Source: a virus. From it: a stretch of DNA of 33,577 nucleotides. A program made the position numbers and the translations under genes. Under the pieces are notes generated by a model. That model had not been told where the DNA came from. It saw nothing but the letters and a program-made list of their open reading frames with translations, and searched no databases. Below, one piece after another: positions 23,771 to 30,644 of this stretch; position 1 is the first letter of the stretch; every line of letters begins with the position of its first letter. The DNA lies in the IMG/VR virus record IMGVR_UViG_3300047998_000025, positions 1 to 33,577 of that record; one strand, 5' to 3'.

Positions 23771-24123
23771 TGTTATACACAAAGAACAAAAACCTAACAG
23801 ATACTTCTACGCAAACAATTGTAGAAATACCTGCTGGTTACGTGGCTCACTGGAACATGGCATTCATAGCTAATCTACATAACTCCACCAATGACGTTAC
23901 GTTGTTTGTAGATAAGCCTAGCCCCACAACAGATGTGTATATCTACAACGGTACTAACATATCCTCGAAGGAAAACCTGTTGATTGACGGTAATGCCGTG
24001 TTTGTTTTACAGCCGGGAGACATTATTAAAGCGTCTAGTGGTAGTGCAGGCAACGTAGAGGTAGTTGTTACATTTGATTTGTTAGAAGCACCAGCGGTGT
24101 TTAATAACTTTAATGGATCTTAA
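23770..24123 (+). CDS. Beta-rich hypothetical protein before large terminase
   Basis: From ATG 23770 (117 residues, overlapping the endolysin stop) the sequence alternates strands (TIVEIPAGYVAHWNMAFIAN, DVTLFVDKP, NAVFVLQPGDIIKAS, NVEVVVTFDLLEAP). The 'VFVLQPGDIIKA' segment looks like a jelly-roll or cupin-type turn. A GTG at 23758 would add four residues. Similar beta-sandwich proteins in packaging operons are minor head or neck proteins, but no evidence beyond position and fold pattern was found. Confidence 0.62.
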   Translation: MLYTKNKNLTDTSTQTIVEIPAGYVAHWNMAFIANLHNSTNDVTLFVDKPSPTTDVYIYNGTNISSKENLLIDGNAVFVLQPGDIIKASSGSAGNVEVVVTFDLLEAPAVFNNFNGS

Positions 24124-25363
24124 TATAGAACTACTGCCTTGGCAGCAAGATGTTTGGGCAGATGAAACAAGATTTAAAATAGTAGCTGCTGGGCGACGTA
24201 CAGGTAAGTCTAGGTTAGCTGCGTGGATGTTAATTGTTAACGCACTACAGGCGGATAAAGGCCATGTATTTTACGTCGCACCTACTCAGGGACAAGCCAG
24301 AGACATTATGTGGCAAACCTTGCTTGAACTGGGCCACCCTGTTATCAGTAACAGCCATATTAATAATCTTCAAATTAAGCTTGTCAACGGTGCTACTATC
24401 AGCCTCAAAGGTGCCGACAGACCAGAGACAATGCGAGGTGTCAGCCTTAAGTTTCTAGTCATGGACGAATACGCTGACATGAAGCCAGAGGTGTTTGAGC
24501 AAATCTTGAGACCTGCACTTGCGGATCAAAAAGGATGTGCGATGTTCATTGGTACGCCAATGGGAAGGAACCACTTTTACGAACTTTACAAATATGCGGA
24601 GCTAGATGATGACCCTACGTACAAGGCTTGGCATTTTACATCTTACGATAATCCTTTATTGGATCCGTCAGAAATTGATATTGCGAAGAGAAGCATGTCG
24701 AGCTATGCGTTCCGTCAAGAATTTATGGCGTCGTTTGAAGCTCGTGGGTCAGAAATGTTTAAGGAAGATTGGGTTAACTTTAGTGAAGAAAAACCCGAAG
24801 TAGGAGATTATTACATTGCCGTTGACTTGGCTGGCTTTGAAGAAGTTAACAAAAAGAAGACAAAAAGTTCTAAGCTTGACGAGACAGCGATTGCCGTGGT
24901 TAAGGTCAGTGAGCATGGTTGGTATGTTGACAATATCATATACGGTCGATGGACACTTGACGAAACAGCAGCTAAGATATTTCAGGCCGTTAGAGATTAC
25001 CGTCCCGTGTCGGTTGGAATCGAAAGAGGTATTGCTAAACAGGCTGTAATGTCTCCTTTGATGGACATGCAAAAACGATACGGAATGTTTTTTAGAGTAG
25101 AAGAACTTACTCACGGAAATAAAAAGAAGACAGATCGTGTTATGTGGGCGTTGCAAGGACGGTTTGAGAATGGATACATAACGCTAAACAAAGGTGAGTG
25201 GAACAGTAGATTTTTAGATCAGCTCTTTCAGTTTCCTGATCCGTTAACCCACGATGATTTAATTGATGCTTTAGCGTACATAGATCAAGTAGCAAATGTA
25301 GCTTATAACTACGACTACGAAATAGAAGATCATCAAATCTTAGATGTAGTAGCAGGATACTAG
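24113..25363 (+). CDS. Large terminase subunit
   Basis: The 416-residue protein has the packaging ATPase motifs AAGRRTGKS (Walker A, 25-33) and FLVMDEYAD (Walker B, Asp118/Glu119) and an RNase-H-type nuclease with IAVDLAGFE (Asp238), VGIERG (Glu304) and THDDLIDAL (Asp381, Asp382, Asp385). It pumps DNA into the procapsid and cuts the concatemer. Its start overlaps the upstream gene by 11 bp and the portal gene follows after 22 bp. It is shorter than T7 gp19 (586 residues) and would partner the small subunit three genes upstream. Confidence 0.93.
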   Translation: MDLNIELLPWQQDVWADETRFKIVAAGRRTGKSRLAAWMLIVNALQADKGHVFYVAPTQGQARDIMWQTLLELGHPVISNSHINNLQIKLVNGATISLKGADRPETMRGVSLKFLVMDEYADMKPEVFEQILRPALADQKGCAMFIGTPMGRNHFYELYKYAELDDDPTYKAWHFTSYDNPLLDPSEIDIAKRSMSSYAFRQEFMASFEARGSEMFKEDWVNFSEEKPEVGDYYIAVDLAGFEEVNKKKTKSSKLDETAIAVVKVSEHGWYVDNIIYGRWTLDETAAKIFQAVRDYRPVSVGIERGIAKQAVMSPLMDMQKRYGMFFRVEELTHGNKKKTDRVMWALQGRFENGYITLNKGEWNSRFLDQLFQFPDPLTHDDLIDALAYIDQVANVAYNYDYEIEDHQILDVVAGY

Positions 25364-25385
25364 CCTCCGCAGGAGATGCAGAAAT

Positions 25386-27440
25386 ATGAATGACTTTTAC
25401 GAACAAGACCCCTTAATGATCCAAGAAGCTTTAGAGGATTGGGTTATAAATAAATGTGAAGATTGGAGGGATTACTACGAAAGTAACTATGAAAACAAAT
25501 TTGAAGAATACTATAGATTATGGCGTGGTCAATGGGATCCTGCTGACAGTGAGCGTCGGTCTGAGCGTTCCCGTATTATTTCTCCTGCACTTCAACAAGC
25601 AGTTGAGTCTAATGTAGCGGAACTAGAAGAGGCTACGTTTGGTCGTGGTAAGTGGTTTGATGTTAGCGATAACATGGGCGATACTGAAAAGCAAGACGTA
25701 CAGTTCCTTCGCAACAAGCTTACTGAAGACTTTGAAAACTGCATGGTACGTAAAGCCGTAGCAGAGTGCTTGATTAACTCAGCAGTCTTTGGTACAGGCG
25801 TTGGTGAAATAGTCATTGAAGAAATGAAAGAGATGGCTCCTGCTACCCAACCTATTATGGGTGGAGACTTACAAGCTGTAGGCGTTAACATTACTGATCG
25901 TGTTGTAGTTAAACTTAAACCTGTACTACCTCAAAACTTTTTGATTGATCCTGTAGCAACGTCTGTTGAAGACGCATTAGGTGTGGCTGTTGATGAGTTT
26001 GTCAGTATGCACCAAGTAGAACTTCTACAAGAACAAGGAGTGTACCGTGATGTATACGTTGGTCCTGCTGCTCCTGATACTGATTTAGAACCTGATCAAG
26101 ACATTACAATTTACAACGACGATAAAGTTCGTTTGACTAAGTACTATGGTCTTGTCCCACGAGAGCTTCTGAATGCCGCTACAAGCGACGATGAAGAAGA
26201 ACTGGTAGAAGATGAAGGGTCTGAATCAAAGTACGTAGAAGCCGTTGTAGTGATTGCTAACGGCGGCATACTTCTTAAAGCTGAAGCTAATCCTTACATG
26301 ATGACAGATCGTCCTGTTGTTGCGTTTCCTTGGGATGTAGTACCCGGACGTTTCTGGGGTCGTGGCGTATGTGAAAAAGGTTATAACAGTCAGAAAGCAC
26401 TTGACACTGAGCTACGTGCTCGTATTGACGCACTAAGTCTTACAATCCACCCAATGATGGCTATTGACGCCACACGTCTACCCCGTGGTGCTAAACCAGA
26501 AGTACGTCCCGGTAAGATGATCTTAACCAACGGAGACCCCCGTGAAGTACTTCAACCGTTTAACTTTGGTCAAGTCAATCAAATCACTTTTGCTCAAGCC
26601 GGAGCACTGCAGCAGATGGTACAGCAAGCAACAGGAGCAGTGGACTCAGCAGGAATTGCAGGTCAAGTTAATGGCGAGAGTACTGCCGCTGGCATTAGTA
26701 TGTCTCTTGGCGCTATTATTAAACGCCATAAACGCACACTAATTAACTTCCAGCAGTCTTTCCTTATTCCTTTTGTTAAGAAAGCTGCATACCGTTACAT
26801 GCAGTTTGATCCTGAAAACTACCCTGTTGCGGACTATAAGTTTAACGCGAGCAGTACGTTAGGTATTATTGCGCGTGAGTACGAAGTTACTCAGCTTGTA
26901 CAGCTTTTACAAACTATGGGTAAAGACTCACCATTGTACAACACGCTTATTCAATCTGTTGTTGACAATATGAACTTGTCTAACCGTGAAGAACTTCTTG
27001 CAGCCTTAGCTCAAGCTTCACAACCTAACCCTCAAGCACAACAAATGCAAATGCAAGCACAACAATTGCAGATGCAGTTCCAGCAATCACAAACTGCAGC
27101 ACTGTCTGCTCAAGCTCAGGAGTCACAAGCAAGAGCTACTAAGTTGGCTGCAGAGGCTCAAGCAGTACCTCAAGAACTTGAAATTGATAAGATCAACGCT
27201 GTTACTCGTAACCTACGTGAAGGTGACGCTGAAGATAAAGAGTTTGAACGCCGTATGAAAGTGGCTGATACTCTCCTCAAAGAAAAAGCACTACAAGGTA
27301 AAACAAATGCTAATAACGCAGAAAGAAATGCAAACGCTGCTAGACCAAGTCAACAACCACTTCCAAGGAACGTTCCAGCGCCTCAAAGTCCTAGAGAGCC
27401 AAGTGAGCCAACTGGAAACCAAGGTGGAGGAATTATCTAA
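25386..27440 (+). CDS. Portal protein
   Basis: The 684-residue product starts with an acidic helical N-terminus and SRIISPALQQAVESNVAELE. It has a central region typical of portals (VAFPWDVVPGRFWGRGVCEK, NSQKALDTELRARIDAL, a Gln/Ala-rich helix) and a Gln/Asn/Pro-rich C-terminal tail. Twelve copies form the DNA entry ring. Length and place between large terminase and scaffold/capsid fit podovirus portals. GGAG lies 10 bases upstream, and the stop shares a base with the next ATG (TAATG). The low-complexity tail is overlapped by a second frame (27307-27513). Confidence 0.88.
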   Translation: MNDFYEQDPLMIQEALEDWVINKCEDWRDYYESNYENKFEEYYRLWRGQWDPADSERRSERSRIISPALQQAVESNVAELEEATFGRGKWFDVSDNMGDTEKQDVQFLRNKLTEDFENCMVRKAVAECLINSAVFGTGVGEIVIEEMKEMAPATQPIMGGDLQAVGVNITDRVVVKLKPVLPQNFLIDPVATSVEDALGVAVDEFVSMHQVELLQEQGVYRDVYVGPAAPDTDLEPDQDITIYNDDKVRLTKYYGLVPRELLNAATSDDEEELVEDEGSESKYVEAVVVIANGGILLKAEANPYMMTDRPVVAFPWDVVPGRFWGRGVCEKGYNSQKALDTELRARIDALSLTIHPMMAIDATRLPRGAKPEVRPGKMILTNGDPREVLQPFNFGQVNQITFAQAGALQQMVQQATGAVDSAGIAGQVNGESTAAGISMSLGAIIKRHKRTLINFQQSFLIPFVKKAAYRYMQFDPENYPVADYKFNASSTLGIIAREYEVTQLVQLLQTMGKDSPLYNTLIQSVVDNMNLSNREELLAALAQASQPNPQAQQMQMQAQQLQMQFQQSQTAALSAQAQESQARATKLAAEAQAVPQELEIDKINAVTRNLREGDAEDKEFERRMKVADTLLKEKALQGKTNANNAERNANAARPSQQPLPRNVPAPQSPREPSEPTGNQGGGII

Positions 27441-27513
27441 TGCCAGCAAAGAAAGACCCAAGACTAGCACGAGCGGGCGTAAGCGGGTTCAACAAACCAA
27501 AACGGACGCCTAA
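27307..27513 (+). CDS. Possible overlapping coiled-coil gene in the portal tail
   Basis: A 68-residue frame, in another phase to the portal tail and to the next gene, encodes a textbook coiled coil (LKVLESQVSQLETKVEELSN) followed by a basic end (SKERPKTSTSGRKRVQQTK). AAGG lies eight bases before ATG 27307. The portal frame here is disordered and so tolerates overprinting. It may be a real small protein, or the heptads may be chance from a Gln/Pro-rich region. Confidence 0.42.
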   Translation: MLITQKEMQTLLDQVNNHFQGTFQRLKVLESQVSQLETKVEELSNASKERPKTSTSGRKRVQQTKTDA

Positions 27514-27724
27514 TCATCCAACTAAGTCTCATGTAGTTGTTGCTAAAGAAGGTGACAAAGTCAAGACTATTAGGTACGGACAACAAGGCGTTAGTGGTGC
27601 AGGTAAAAACCCTACTACTGCTAAAGAAAAAGCAAGACGTAAATCTTTTAAGGCACGTCACGCAAAGAACATAGCTAAAGGCAAAATGTCTGCGGCTTTT
27701 TGGGCAAATAAATCAAAATGGTAA
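27440..27724 (+). CDS. Small basic protein (DUF6321-like)
   Basis: The 94-residue, Lys/Arg-rich product (GVSGFNKPKRTPNHPTKSHV, then a KTIRYGQQG segment and RRKSFKARHAKNIAKGKMSA) matches the small basic protein I know from marine podoviruses and cyanophages (SGFN.PKRTPNHP.KSH.V, KSFKARHAKNI.KGKMSAA.WAN). The function is unknown; charge and its place between portal and capsid suggest association with packaged DNA or the head. It is translationally coupled to the portal gene. Confidence 0.8.
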   Translation: MPAKKDPRLARAGVSGFNKPKRTPNHPTKSHVVVAKEGDKVKTIRYGQQGVSGAGKNPTTAKEKARRKSFKARHAKNIAKGKMSAAFWANKSKW

Positions 27725-27734
27725 GGAGATTACT

Positions 27735-27848
27735 ATGCCAATGGTAAACGGAAAAAAGTACGCATACACAGCAGCAGGTAAGAAAAAAGCTAAAGCAGCC
27801 GCCAAAAAAACAGGAAAGAAGGTTAGTTATGGCTCGCGCAAAAAGTAG
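27735..27848 (+). CDS. 37-residue Lys-rich protein
   Basis: Below a 60-residue cut-off: ATG 27735 (AAGGAG upstream) to TAG 27846-27848. The product is MPMVNGKKYAYTAAGKKKAK then AAAKKTGKKVSYGSRKK, with 13 basic residues of 37. The opening MPMVNGKK.(Y/F).YT is one I know from small marine phage proteins. It overlaps the next gene by 20 bp. Histone-like DNA condensation in the capsid is possible. Confidence 0.75.
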   Translation: MPMVNGKKYAYTAAGKKKAKAAAKKTGKKVSYGSRKK

Positions 27849-27984
27849 TCCTAAACCTAAAAACAAAGCTCTTTACTCACGAGTCAAAGCAGAAGCTAAA
27901 AAGAAATACAAAGTTTGGCCTAGTGCGTATGCTTCAGGTTGGTTGACTAAAGAGTATAAAAAGCGTGGTGGAACCTATGAGTAA
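27829..27984 (+). CDS. 51-residue basic protein, KALYSRVK family
   Basis: Also below a 60-residue cut-off: ATG 27829 to TAA 27982-27984. KNKALYSRVKAEAKKKYKVW followed by PSAYASGWLTKEYKKRGG is a pattern I recognise from marine phages and giant viruses, where it is often attached to the domain encoded by the next gene (WFKEDWVDVKTGKPCGRKS). Here the two are separate, overlapping genes (8 bp). Confidence 0.78.
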   Translation: MARAKSSPKPKNKALYSRVKAEAKKKYKVWPSAYASGWLTKEYKKRGGTYE

Positions 27985-28231
27985 AACCAAAGGCGGTCTT
28001 ACTAAATGGTTTAAAGAGGATTGGGTGGACGTTAAAACGGGTAAGCCTTGTGGTCGTAAGTCAGCTACCAAGAGTAAACGTCCTTACCCTTCTTGTAGAC
28101 CTAAAGCGGTTGCAGCTAAGATGACCGCAGCAGAAAAAAAATCTTCTGCTAAACGCAAAACAGGACCGGCTAAAATTAAACACGCAGTAACAGCGTCAGG
28201 TCGTAGAAGAAAGTCTACAAAAAAGTCTTGA
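27977..28231 (+). CDS. Small basic Cys-containing protein (DUF5872-like)
   Basis: From ATG 27977 (84 residues) the product starts MSKTKGGLTKWFKEDWVDVK, then TGKPCGRKSATKSKRPYPSC, then RPKAVAAKM and a Lys/Arg-rich tail. The 'GGL..WF.E.WVD....CGR....YP.CRP' pattern matches DUF5872-type proteins. Two cysteines (25 and 40 by my count) may bind metal or form a disulfide. A GTG at 27965 was rejected because it overlaps the upstream gene further. Function unknown. Confidence 0.76.
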   Translation: MSKTKGGLTKWFKEDWVDVKTGKPCGRKSATKSKRPYPSCRPKAVAAKMTAAEKKSSAKRKTGPAKIKHAVTASGRRRKSTKKS

Positions 28232-28256
28232 CATTTAACAAAATGTATGGTATAAT
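28228..28256 (+). promoter_or_regulatory. Consensus sigma70 promoter for head genes
   Basis: TTGACA (28228-28233), 17 bp and TATAAT (28251-28256) are perfect consensus. The -35 begins inside the stop codon of the previous gene. GTATGG before the -10 matches the promoter at 22864. Transcription should begin near 28263 and give extra messenger for scaffold and capsid, up to the terminator at 30598. Confidence 0.85.
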
Positions 28257-28286
28257 ATAACTATACAGTAAACTTTAGAGGAAACT

Positions 28287-28541
28287 ATGACACCCGAGCT
28301 TGAAACATACTTTAACAATTACAATGAATTGTTTAATCATGAAGGTTTCAAACAACTCGTTAGCGAACTTTCCAACAACGCAACGCAGTTAGCTGATATT
28401 CAAACAGTAAAAGACCAAGAAGATTTATATTATCGTAAAGGTCAAGTAGCTGCTTTTGCAACTGTTATCAATCTACAAGGTACTATTGAAGCTGCTCGTG
28501 ATCAAGCAGAAGCAGAGGCTGAAGAACCCGTAGATGTATAA
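28287..28541 (+). CDS. Hypothetical protein before scaffold
   Basis: The 84-residue product (MTPELETYFNNYNELFNHEG, then a helical FKQLVSELSNNATQLADIQT and an acidic Ala/Glu end) is wholly helical. GAGG lies 6 bases upstream, right after the strong promoter. The pattern (LYYRKGQVAAFATVINLQGT) recalls small proteins near capsid genes in marine phages. Function unknown; it may be a head assembly helper. It overlaps the zinc-ribbon gene by 8 bp. Confidence 0.72.
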   Translation: MTPELETYFNNYNELFNHEGFKQLVSELSNNATQLADIQTVKDQEDLYYRKGQVAAFATVINLQGTIEAARDQAEAEAEEPVDV

Positions 28542-28743
28542 AGTATATGACTTTCGTTGTACTAACGGACACGTCTTTGAAGAATTTGTAAAGGATGGTA
28601 CTACAACCAGTAGGTGCGGTTGCGGCGCCAACGCTACAAAAATGGTATCTGCCCCGTCTTTCCACCTTAATGGTTCCGATGGTTCATTCCCCGGAGCGCA
28701 TATGAAATGGGTTAGGGAACACGAAAAAGCAGGTAAACAATAA
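28534..28743 (+). CDS. FmdB-like zinc-ribbon protein
   Basis: The 69-residue protein opens MYKVYDFRCTNGHVFEEFVK, then SRCGCGANATKMVSAPSFHL. This is the FmdB pattern: an aromatic strand, C.NGH.FE, and C.CG...TK..SAP. Three cysteines (9, 28, 30 by count) with His13 could bind zinc. FmdB-type domains were named for a putative regulator; in phages the role is unknown. It lies between the new promoter and scaffold genes. Confidence 0.8.
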   Translation: MYKVYDFRCTNGHVFEEFVKDGTTTSRCGCGANATKMVSAPSFHLNGSDGSFPGAHMKWVREHEKAGKQ

Positions 28744-28778
28744 CATCTCCATAATGATAACGATCACGGAGTTTAATT

Positions 28779-29579
28779 ATGTCTAGAGCAACGATTATAG
28801 ATCAAGCCCCTGAAGAAGGAAACGCTGATCAAATCGAGCAAAACGAAGTTAATGAGATTCAACAAGAAGTAGAAGTTGAGCAACCTCAAGCCCAAGAACC
28901 AAGCTTACCAGATAAGTACCAAGGTAAGTCGTTAGAAGAAGTTGTACAGATGCACCAAGAGGCTGAAAAGCTTTTAGGTCGTCAATCTTCTGAAGTGGGA
29001 GAGCTTCGTAAAGTTGTGGATGATTACATTAGTACTCAAACACAGCAAGCACCTCAACAGCAACACGTTGAGCCTGAAGACGATATTGACTATTTTACAG
29101 ATCCTCAAGCAGCCGTTAATCGTGCTATTGAGAACCATCCTAAAATTAGAGAAGCAGAGCAATACACTGAGCAGTACAAAAAGCAGTCGTCACTTGCAAC
29201 GCTTCAAGCTAAACATCCAGACATGCAGACAATTCTTAATGATCCTAAGTTTGCTGAATGGATTAAGGCATCTAAGATTAGGACTCAGTTGTTTGTAGCG
29301 GCTGACCAACAGTATGATGCTGACTCTGCTGACGAATTGTTTTCACTCTGGAAAGAACGTAAAACAGTTGCACAGCAAACTGCCAATGTTGAAAAACAGG
29401 CACGTAAGCAAACACTTAAGGCAGCTAATACAGGTAACGCACGAGGCAGTAGTGCAGGAACACGTAAAAAAGTATATCGCAGGTCCGACATTATTAAACT
29501 AATGAAAACAGACCCTGAGCGTTATCAAGCACTGTCAAACGAAATATTGACAGCTTACGCGGAGGGTCGGGTCAAGTAA
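28779..29579 (+). CDS. Scaffolding protein
   Basis: The 266-residue product is Gln/Glu-rich and acidic at the start (EVEVEQPQAQEP), with a conserved-type segment (DKYQGKSLEEVVQMHQEAEK), central helices (AIENHPKIREAEQYTEQYKK) and a basic C-terminus (ARGSSAGTRKKVYRRSDIIK, then LMKTDPERYQALS). A basic C-terminal helix that binds coat is typical of scaffolds. It precedes capsid by 17 bp. It would shape the procapsid and leave before or during packaging. Length and position match T7 gp9. Confidence 0.82.
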   Translation: MSRATIIDQAPEEGNADQIEQNEVNEIQQEVEVEQPQAQEPSLPDKYQGKSLEEVVQMHQEAEKLLGRQSSEVGELRKVVDDYISTQTQQAPQQQHVEPEDDIDYFTDPQAAVNRAIENHPKIREAEQYTEQYKKQSSLATLQAKHPDMQTILNDPKFAEWIKASKIRTQLFVAADQQYDADSADELFSLWKERKTVAQQTANVEKQARKQTLKAANTGNARGSSAGTRKKVYRRSDIIKLMKTDPERYQALSNEILTAYAEGRVK

Positions 29580-29596
29580 TCTAAAGGAGATTAATC

Positions 29597-30589
29597 ATGG
29601 CTGGCGAAACTTCCGGAACTTACTTCACAGCAAACGCTGTGGTAGACAAAACAGCAGCAGGTACTTTCATTCCAGAAATTTGGAGTGATGAGGTAATTGC
29701 TGCATATCAAAAGAACCTTAAGATGGCTCCTCTTGTTAAGCGCATTCAAATGGCTGGCAAGAAAGGTGATGTAATCCACATTCCTAAGCCTACTCGTGGT
29801 GCAGCTTCTGCTAAGGATGAGTCCACAGCAGTAACAATCCAAGCAAACCTTGAGTCAGAGTTGACTGTCACTGTTGATCGTCACTTCGAGTACTCACGTC
29901 TTATCGAAGACATTGTAGAAGTACAGGCGCTTAACAGCCTCCGTCAGTTCTACACTGAAGACGCTGGTTATCAGTTGGCTCTTAAGGTAGACACTGATCT
30001 TATCAATGCTGCTACTGGCTTTGGTGATGGTACTCGTACTCAGACTCCAGCTAACACTGGTGCTAACTGGGTTAACAGCAACAGCTATTACTTCAATGCC
30101 GCTGCCGGTCTTGCTGCTTATGCTGCTGACACTGTAACTTCAGGCGACAACTTTACTGACCTTGGTTTCCGTGAAGCTATCAAGCTGATGGACGACGCTG
30201 ACGTACCTATGGAAGGTCGTTGTGTTGTAGTACCACCTGCTGTACGTAAGTCTCTGATGGGTATCGACCGATACGTGTCTTCTGACTTTGTTGGTGGTCG
30301 TGGTGTTGAGTCAGGTCTTATCGGTAACCTTTACGGTGTAGACATTTACGTCTCAAGCAACGCTCCAGTAATCGAAGCAGCTGCTCAAAACAGTGCTTCT
30401 ACTTCTGACGTTCGTGGTTGTTTGTTCTTCCACGCTGACGCTCTTGTTATGGCAGAGCAGATGGCTGTACGTTCGCAGACTCAGTACAAGCAAGAGTACC
30501 TCTCTACTCTGTATACTGCAGACACTCTGTACGGTGTTGAAGTATACCGTCCAGAAGCAGGATTCATCCTCGCAGTTTGCGACGAGTAA
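29597..30589 (+). CDS. Major capsid protein
   Basis: The 330-residue protein (AAGTFIPEIWSDEVIAAYQK, then LVKRIQMAGKKGDVIHIPKP, then LTVTVDRHFEYSRLIEDIVE) has the HK97-fold podovirus pattern: IPE.WS.E, GD.IHIP, and a dimer-like LIEDI. AGGAG lies upstream. Codon use differs from its neighbours: Phe is TTC in about 9 of 12 cases and Tyr mostly TAC, whereas tail tube A uses TTT almost throughout. That is the bias of a highly translated gene. A terminator follows nine bases after the stop. Confidence 0.9.
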   Translation: MAGETSGTYFTANAVVDKTAAGTFIPEIWSDEVIAAYQKNLKMAPLVKRIQMAGKKGDVIHIPKPTRGAASAKDESTAVTIQANLESELTVTVDRHFEYSRLIEDIVEVQALNSLRQFYTEDAGYQLALKVDTDLINAATGFGDGTRTQTPANTGANWVNSNSYYFNAAAGLAAYAADTVTSGDNFTDLGFREAIKLMDDADVPMEGRCVVVPPAVRKSLMGIDRYVSSDFVGGRGVESGLIGNLYGVDIYVSSNAPVIEAAAQNSASTSDVRGCLFFHADALVMAEQMAVRSQTQYKQEYLSTLYTADTLYGVEVYRPEAGFILAVCDE

Positions 30590-30597
30590 GACCATTA

Positions 30598-30630
30598 GGG
30601 GGTCAGCAATGGCCCCTTTTCCTTTTCTTT
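30598..30630 (+). terminator. Rho-independent terminator after capsid gene
   Basis: GGGGTC (30599-30604), a six-base loop AGCAAT and GGCCCC (30611-30616) form a stem with one G-T wobble, followed by TTTTCCTTTTCTTT. It should stop most transcription after capsid, so the fibre genes downstream depend on readthrough. Confidence 0.85.
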
Positions 30631-30644
30631 AGTAGGAGTAGTTG

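Noticed and set aside
28203-28218. Hairpin GTAGA/TCTAC upstream of the second promoter
   Set aside because: Short AT-rich stem followed by A, not T, so not a terminator on either strand.
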